Assembly (NCBI GenBank): GCA_031553565.1
Contig: JAVBLK010000039.1
Coordinates: 1 to 34,513 of the forward strand
Origin: JAVBLK01 sp031553565
Lineage (GTDB): Bacteria; Bacillota; Clostridia; Christensenellales; DUVY01
DNA: 34,513 bases
Direction: 5' to 3'
Made by a program: the position numbers and the translations under genes. Position 1 is the stretch's first letter; each line of letters opens with the position of its first letter. Below the pieces are notes generated by a model. The model did not search any database, had not been told where the DNA came from, and saw only the letters and a list, made by a program, of their open reading frames with translations. Positions 32,278-34,513 of this stretch are shown here, piece by piece.

Positions 32278-32508
32278 ATGAGGCGGTACGTCAGGGTTTT
32301 GACAAGTATAACGGCAGCGGGGGTAATTATCCCCAGAGCTATTATAATCGGCAACTCAAGGTTTAATATCGAGGCCGTAACGGCTGTCGCGCCCGCGCCT
32401 CAGGCCGGGACAAACGGCAGGCGGTACACGGTCATTGTCTGCGGCCGGGCGAGGTATCTGTATCTTTTCTGGAGCGCGTCCGCCATCAGGTGGTATATCA
32501 ACGTTTAG
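32278..32508 (+). CDS. Small conserved-type protein (~76 aa), possibly cut off from its promoter
   Basis: The 76-residue product (MRRYVRVLTSITAAGVIIPR, then RFNIEAVTAV, GRRYTVIVCGRARYLYLFW and WYINV) has the pattern of a short protein I have seen in many Clostridia: 'D/A-x-G-x-I-x-P', 'R-F-x-I-x-x-V', 'G-x-R-Y-T-V-x-I-x-G-R-x-x-Y-L-Y' and a W(Y/F) near the end. In other genomes such proteins often lie near DNA polymerase IV genes; that recollection cannot be checked here. No ribosome site precedes the ATG at 32278, and repeat R3b lies just upstream, so the gene may have lost its expression signals. Function unknown. Confidence 0.5.
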   Translation: MRRYVRVLTSITAAGVIIPRAIIIGNSRFNIEAVTAVAPAPQAGTNGRRYTVIVCGRARYLYLFWSASAIRWYINV

Positions 32509-32547
32509 CTTTCATTTTTTTTCGGCATTGTCAGAAGCATAATTTAT

Positions 32548-32701
32548 GCGGGGGCGACGAGCAGCTTGCTTGGCATCGGATGCATGTAGGAGCAGACAAA
32601 ACGCTGTAATACCCCTTAAGCTCCGCTGGGGAAAAAATATTAAAAACTTTGTTTTTGAATATCCGGGTCTTGGGCTCTGCACTAGGGTAAATGTCTATTT
32701 A
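32548..32701. repeat. Dispersed hairpin-rich repeat R2, copy b
   Basis: Inverted counterpart of 28684-28835. Conserved blocks are GCGACGAGCA, TAATACCCC, AAAACTTTGTTTTTGAATAT and CTAGGGTAAAT. It directly precedes, and seems to cut, the recombinase remnant at 32723. Confidence 0.78.
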
Positions 32702-32722
32702 TTCGAAACACCCCCGCGGCGA

Positions 32723-32848
32723 CCGCTCAAAACAGTATCCGTCCGCGCCGGACACAGCACGACAAAGCTGACCACCGACACCTACTGGCAAAACTTCAAG
32801 CAAAGCGACATCGAAGCCGCAAGAACGCTGGATAATATTTTTAAGTAG
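32723..32848 (+). pseudogene. C-terminal remnant of a tyrosine recombinase/integrase
   Basis: About 41 residues: PLKTVSVRAGHSTTKLTTDT followed by YWQNFKQSDIEAARTLDNIF. The sequence LKTVSxRxGHSxxxxTxDxY matches the end of XerC/D-type phage integrases (His in GH, catalytic Tyr in DTY). Everything upstream, including the Arg-containing catalytic motifs, is missing and replaced by repeat R2b. The in-frame reading into the repeat (from 32546) is not protein-like. It cannot be active. Together with the tRNA fragment at 34108 it suggests a former integrated element. Confidence 0.75.
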
Positions 32849-32900
32849 ACTTCAGTTATTGTCGCTTGCAGAACAACTGATTATATCAAAATTAAAATAA

Positions 32901-32940
32901 GCCGTAAAAATAAGGCTTTTATGGCTTTTTTGCTTTTTTT
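32901..32940 (+). terminator. Rho-independent terminator
   Basis: GCCGTAAAA and TTTTATGGC form a 9-bp stem (one G-T pair) around ATAAGGC, followed by TTTTTTGCTTTTTTT. It lies ~50 bp after the recombinase remnant and would end plus-strand transcription from it. Confidence 0.8.
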
Positions 32941-32985
32941 AAGTTATAATTAACATACACATAAAAAAATTTGTAAGGTAGAAAG

Positions 32986-33945
32986 ATGAATGTAGATTTG
33001 AATTTTAACTATTTGACCGAAAATGATATTAAGCAGAAAGCTAAAGATCTTGGGGTGGAGTTAAATATCCTTGATCTAGGAAACGACAGCTATTGTTTTT
33101 TCCCAGGTTGGACTTTTGCTAGAACCGGGCAATCAACTCAAGTAATACTTAGCGGAAAAGCTTTATATGGTGAAGCCTATGCCGAGGGGACTGATGTTAT
33201 TGCTTTAATTACTAACATTGAAAAACAAGCATTGGCATTGGCTTTAGAAAATAGTTCAAATATAAATTCCGAGTTATGTATTTACTTGCTTTATAGATTG
33301 TTTTTTAACTGGAAAATTTCAAATTGTATTTTTAATAATCGTGAGTATTTATGGGAAATACGCACTGGGGAGGAAGCAATTGCCTGCCCTAAAAAATTGC
33401 GCTATTTGGAGTATGGCATTAAAGTGCCTTCAGTTTTATTTAAACATAGAACGAAGATCAAAAAATTCAAACTGGTTGTTTCAAATGAAATTGCAGATAA
33501 AATTCAACACTTTATAGTTCCGCCAAAATCATTTAGGCAAAGAGTAGCCTTGAAAACAAAAAGAACAGTCAGCATGGACATACACCCTGAAGATAAGCAA
33601 ATACTTGAAGATGAAGTAAAGAAAATATACTTTGGACTTGCGCAAAAAGAAGCAAAAAAGAATTATCAGGGCTTTGCATATAGCTTTAACGGAAGAGTCG
33701 TTCATATTTTCTACAAGCAAGGAGAGAAAATTTTAGTTACTTCCTTTGATGCTCCGGATTTATGTTGTGAAGAAGCCTCATTAACAAAATGGGTTTATCC
33801 TATTGATATGCCGCTAACAGAGCAGGAAAAGGTAAAATTATATCTCGATTTAGATGAATACAACAAAACTCATTCCGAAAAAATAAGCACTTTCAAACAA
33901 TTAACAAGAGAAGATATTTTGAGAAGAGAAACAAGCGGAAACTAA
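32986..33945 (+). CDS. Hypothetical AT-rich orphan protein
   Basis: A 319-residue, apparently soluble protein with no signal peptide or membrane segment. I recognise no family. Visible features: a CFFPGW motif near 42-47; an aromatic, hydrophobic centre (ELCIYLLYRLFFNWKISNCIF, roughly 95-115); a K/R-rich middle (about 153-195); and a charged C-terminal part ending TREDILRRETSGN. Base composition and codon use are much more AT-rich than in the rest of the window, which suggests horizontal acquisition. ATG at 32986 has a weak GGTAG/AAAG ribosome site, and TATAAT lies at 32945-32950 right after the terminator. Its position between a recombinase remnant and a tRNA 3' fragment fits cargo of an integrated element. 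Confidence 0.8.
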   Translation: MNVDLNFNYLTENDIKQKAKDLGVELNILDLGNDSYCFFPGWTFARTGQSTQVILSGKALYGEAYAEGTDVIALITNIEKQALALALENSSNINSELCIYLLYRLFFNWKISNCIFNNREYLWEIRTGEEAIACPKKLRYLEYGIKVPSVLFKHRTKIKKFKLVVSNEIADKIQHFIVPPKSFRQRVALKTKRTVSMDIHPEDKQILEDEVKKIYFGLAQKEAKKNYQGFAYSFNGRVVHIFYKQGEKILVTSFDAPDLCCEEASLTKWVYPIDMPLTEQEKVKLYLDLDEYNKTHSEKISTFKQLTREDILRRETSGN

Positions 33946-34070
33946 GTATAAAAATGGCATCCTATTTTAACGTACGAAAGATACTTTGGCGGCACTTAGT
34001 CCGCGAAATTCAGTTTCTAAAACTATACATCAAAATTATCAAGGATATCCGAAACGGCGAAATGATAGGA

Positions 34071-34106
34071 AAAACCCCTCAAAACGATGCATTTTGAGGA
34101 GTTTTT
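34071..34106 (-). terminator. Terminator following the tRNA 3' fragment
   Basis: On the minus strand ACTCCTCAAAAT pairs with GTTTTGAGGGGT and is followed by TTTTTCC. It begins directly after the CCA of the tRNA fragment, as usual behind a tRNA gene. The reverse direction also has a T tract. Confidence 0.85.
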
Positions 34107-34107
34107 A

Positions 34108-34145
34108 TGGAGCTGTTACCGGGATTCGAACCCGGGACCAACGGG
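34108..34145 (-). other. 3' fragment of a tRNA gene (Thr-like), likely attachment-site remnant
   Basis: Read on the minus strand: CCCGT, TGGTC, T arm CCGGG-TTCGAAT-CCCGG, acceptor strand TAACAGC, discriminator T and CCA. This is the 3' half of a tRNA from the anticodon stem onward. The matching 5' acceptor strand (GCTGTTA) does not occur at the right distance, so no full tRNA is here. Discriminator T and the acceptor ending GCTCCA suggest tRNA-Thr. Integrases commonly target tRNA 3' ends and leave such copies. Confidence 0.8.
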
Positions 34146-34513
34146 TATCGAAGCTTGAAATAACCTTATATATCGTGTATCTCGGCGATTATCAAGTATA
34201 TTTTGCGATTATTTCGCTTTTATTGTTTGTAATGTTCGCTAAGTTTCGCAACTTTCATCATCTTCTATACCGAAACTATACCTAAACTATACCTAAAAAG
34301 TATAGTGCGATTAAATGATGATTAGAAAATAGGAGGAGTGGACAAATTCGTGGCTATCAGATAAACTCGTACAAAGGGGAGTGTTAAGTTAACATGAAAG
34401 GAAGAGTGATAAGAGGCTGCGGATAAAGGGGGACAATAAGGAACCCAATGTCCCCCTTAGACCCCCTGTTCCCTCATCATTTTCCCTACAGCGAAGTAGG
34501 AAGAACGAACGAA
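34146..34513. other. Gene-free tail with short tandem repeat and hairpin
   Basis: I see no gene. Two tandem copies of AAACTATACCT lie at 34273-34294, followed by AAAAAGTATAG, which could fold back on them. A hairpin GGGGGACA/TGTCCCCC with a 13-base loop spans 34428-34456. AGGAGGAG at 34332 could be a ribosome site, but no open frame follows it. Confidence 0.4.

Noticed and set aside
32148..32366. Plus-strand 72-residue frame over repeat R3b
   Set aside because: Half of it is repeat and the rest overlaps, in another frame, the better-supported small gene at 32278-32508.
32546..32722. N-terminal extension of the recombinase remnant
   Set aside because: These residues are a read-through of repeat R2b and do not resemble an integrase.
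34108..34180. Complete tRNA gene
   Set aside because: Only the 3' half is present; the 5' acceptor strand and a D arm are missing at the expected distance.
33986..34285. Plus-strand 99-residue frame containing GIRTRDQR
   Set aside because: The GIRTRD segment is the translated T arm of the tRNA fragment, a common artefact; the rest is AT-rich non-coding sequence.

Overview
The window looks like chromosome of an uncultured, endospore-forming member of the Clostridia. Evidence: GGAGG-type ribosome sites, Gram-positive lipoprotein signals, an AgrC-like kinase with LytTR regulators, and a spoIVFA-spoIVFB pair. GC is moderate over most of it; the last ~1.6 kb is clearly more AT-rich.

Left region (1-28.7 kb): every gene is on the minus strand and the whole block lies between two inverted copies of a ~185-bp repeat (1-184 and 28496-28680). 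It encodes five large membrane-bound family 3 glycoside hydrolases (GH3), all with permuted domain order (C-terminal domain, Fn3-like domain, then the TIM barrel carrying the nucleophile). It also encodes five lipoproteins: three built from InlB-type B-repeats plus an unrecognised ~150-residue module (four copies in total), and two sharing a CBM-like end module. Three of the GH3s and one lipoprotein carry Ig-like repeats. Transcription units read right to left: (i) response regulator, GHKL kinase, GH3, second response regulator, terminator; (ii) a single GH3 with a structured leader; (iii) Ig-repeat lipoprotein and GH3; (iv) a single four-part lipoprotein behind a good promoter with a LytTR-type direct repeat; (v) GH3, two lipoproteins, GH3, CBM-like lipoprotein. 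I read this as a surface glycoside-cleaving and glycan- or cell-binding system run by its own two-component module. There is no sugar transporter in the window.

Middle region (28.5-31.1 kb): a gene-poor, repeat-filled stretch, a doubtful small ORF, then plus-strand spoIVFA and spoIVFB (regulator and M50 intramembrane protease of late sporulation) overlapping by 7 bases.

Right region (31.1-34.5 kb): an accessory zone full of short MITE-like elements sharing one terminal sequence. One sits inside a MmcQ/YjbR-family gene with a 3-bp target duplication, and removing it restores the frame exactly. Further right are a small protein gene, a truncated tyrosine recombinase, an AT-rich orphan gene, and the 3' end of a tRNA gene followed by a terminator, which together suggest an old integration site.
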